Origin: JAGMXM01 sp964458325
GTDB taxonomy: Bacteria > Verrucomicrobiota > Verrucomicrobiia > Limisphaerales > UBA1319
Direction: 5' to 3'
NCBI GenBank assembly: GCA_964458325.1
Contig: CAYWIM010000139.1
Span: 1 to 6,457, forward strand
Length of the DNA stretch: 6,457 nt
A program made the translations under genes and the position numbers. The notes under the pieces were generated by a model. The model did no database searches, had not been told where the DNA came from, and worked only from the letters and a program-made list of their open reading frames with translations. Position 1 is the stretch's first letter, and each line of letters opens with the position of its first letter. Shown here piece by piece: positions 5,969 through 6,457 of this stretch.

Positions 5969-6457
5969 GTCCCCGTCCGCAGGAGCTTGCAGCCCGTCAC
6001 CCGACAGCGCTGCGGGCCAGGAGGCCCGCGCTCCGAATCCTTCCGGACCGCGGACGTCCTCGTCCGCAGCAGCCTGCAGCCCGTCACCCGACCGCGCTGC
6101 GGGCCAGGAGGCCCGCGCTCCGATCCTTCCGGACCGCGGACGTCCCCGTCCGCAGCAGCCTCGAACCGTTCAGCTGACCGCGCTGCGGGCCAGGAGGCCC
6201 GCGCTCCGAATCCTTCCGGACCGCGGACGCCTTGTCCGCAGCAGCCTACAGCCCGTCAGCCGACAGCCTTCCGGACCGCGGACGTCCCCGTCCGCAGCAG
6301 CCTACAACCCGTCAGGCGACCGCGCTGCGGGCCAGGAGGCCCGCGCTCCGAATCCTTCCGGACCGCGGACGTCCTCGTCCGCAGCAGCCTGCAGCCCGTC
6401 ACCCGACCGCGCTGCGGGCCAGGAGGCCCGCGCTCCGATCCTTCCGGACCGCGGACG
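5969..6457. repeat. BIME/REP-like palindromic repeat array
   Basis: The sequence after the WD40 gene is not coding but a tandem array with an 86-87-base period. Each full unit carries two hairpins. Hairpin A is GCGGGCCAGGAGGCCCGC (7-bp stem, AGGA loop) at 6012-6029, 6099-6116, 6185-6202, 6327-6344 and 6414-6431. Hairpin B is GCGGACGTCCTCGTCCGC (7-bp stem, TCCT or TCCC loop) at 6050-6067, 6136-6153, 6278-6295 and 6365-6382, a variant at 6223-6239, and a half copy at 6451-6457 cut by the window end. The left edge at 5969 starts inside a B hairpin. One unit lacks hairpin A. Between them lie conserved spacers such as CTTCCGGACC and GCAGCCCGTCACCCGAC. Short ORFs here are artefacts. Possible roles, by analogy with REP elements, are mRNA 3'-end protection, termination or nucleoid-protein binding. 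Nothing notable lies in 5936-5968. Confidence 0.92.
6007..6457. repeat. 136-bp exact direct repeat at 315-bp spacing
   Basis: Positions 6007-6142 are identical to 6322-6457, base for base, up to the window end, including the minor variant where the second unit lacks one A (CCGATCC instead of CCGAATCC). The match breaks on the left at 6006/6321. This is a higher-order repeat laid over the 86-87-base units and may continue beyond the window. Confidence 0.9.

Noticed and set aside
5884..6177. Small open frames over the 3' region, both strands, with repeated RRPAL-like peptides
   Set aside because: They are translations of the palindromic array; peptide repetition follows the DNA repeat and there is no convincing ribosome site.
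5969..6457. CRISPR array
   Set aside because: The period is 86-87 bases, the spacers are conserved between units rather than unique, and no cas gene is present.

Overview
The window is GC-rich bacterial chromosome and looks like the PVC superphylum, most likely Verrucomicrobia (Pedosphaera/Limisphaerales-like) and less likely Planctomycetes. Three things suggest this: a Tat-exported Gfo/Idh/MocA oxidoreductase, an ECF sigma factor of the Sig-70_X6 type directly upstream of a Ser/Thr kinase that leads into a membrane-anchored WD40 protein, and a dense array of GC-rich extragenic palindromes. The assignment rests on remembered family resemblance, not on a search.

Layout. Positions 1-121 hold no gene, only a perfect 10-bp inverted repeat. 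Positions 122-1414 (minus) encode the Tat-exported oxidoreductase. Positions 1415-1549 are a divergent intergenic region with an operator-like imperfect inverted repeat just upstream of the sigma gene. Positions 1550-2143 (plus, GTG start) encode the ECF sigma factor. Ten bases later, 2154-3383 encodes a kinase with every catalytic motif intact. It ends abruptly where the juxtamembrane region should run into a transmembrane helix. That helix, a coiled coil, a TPR-like segment, 16 WD40 units and a C-terminal tail continue in the -1 frame to 5935. Positions 5969 to the window end are a palindromic repeat array with an 86-87-base period.

How the genes fit together. Sigma and kinase are tightly spaced and probably translationally coupled. 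The sigma factor lacks the acidic DAED motif of ordinary ECF factors and has QATA there, with Thr50 inside it. That is what one would expect of a sigma factor activated by phosphorylation by its neighbour kinase. Kinase plus WD40 part read as one protein of 1260 residues (cytoplasmic kinase, one membrane helix, outward-facing WD40 sensor) broken by one missing G in a run of four. The break may be a sequence error, a true mutation, or a recoding or split-gene arrangement; the sequence alone cannot decide. The oxidoreductase is transcribed away and need not belong to the system.

Most notable: (1) the -1 frameshift at 3359-3362; (2) the QATA/Thr50 sigma factor; (3) fifteen consecutive WD40 units with an exact 42-residue period; (4) a BIME-like array whose two alternating hairpins are inverted, diverged copies of each other, with compensatory base-pair changes, plus a 136-bp exact repeat at 315-bp spacing.
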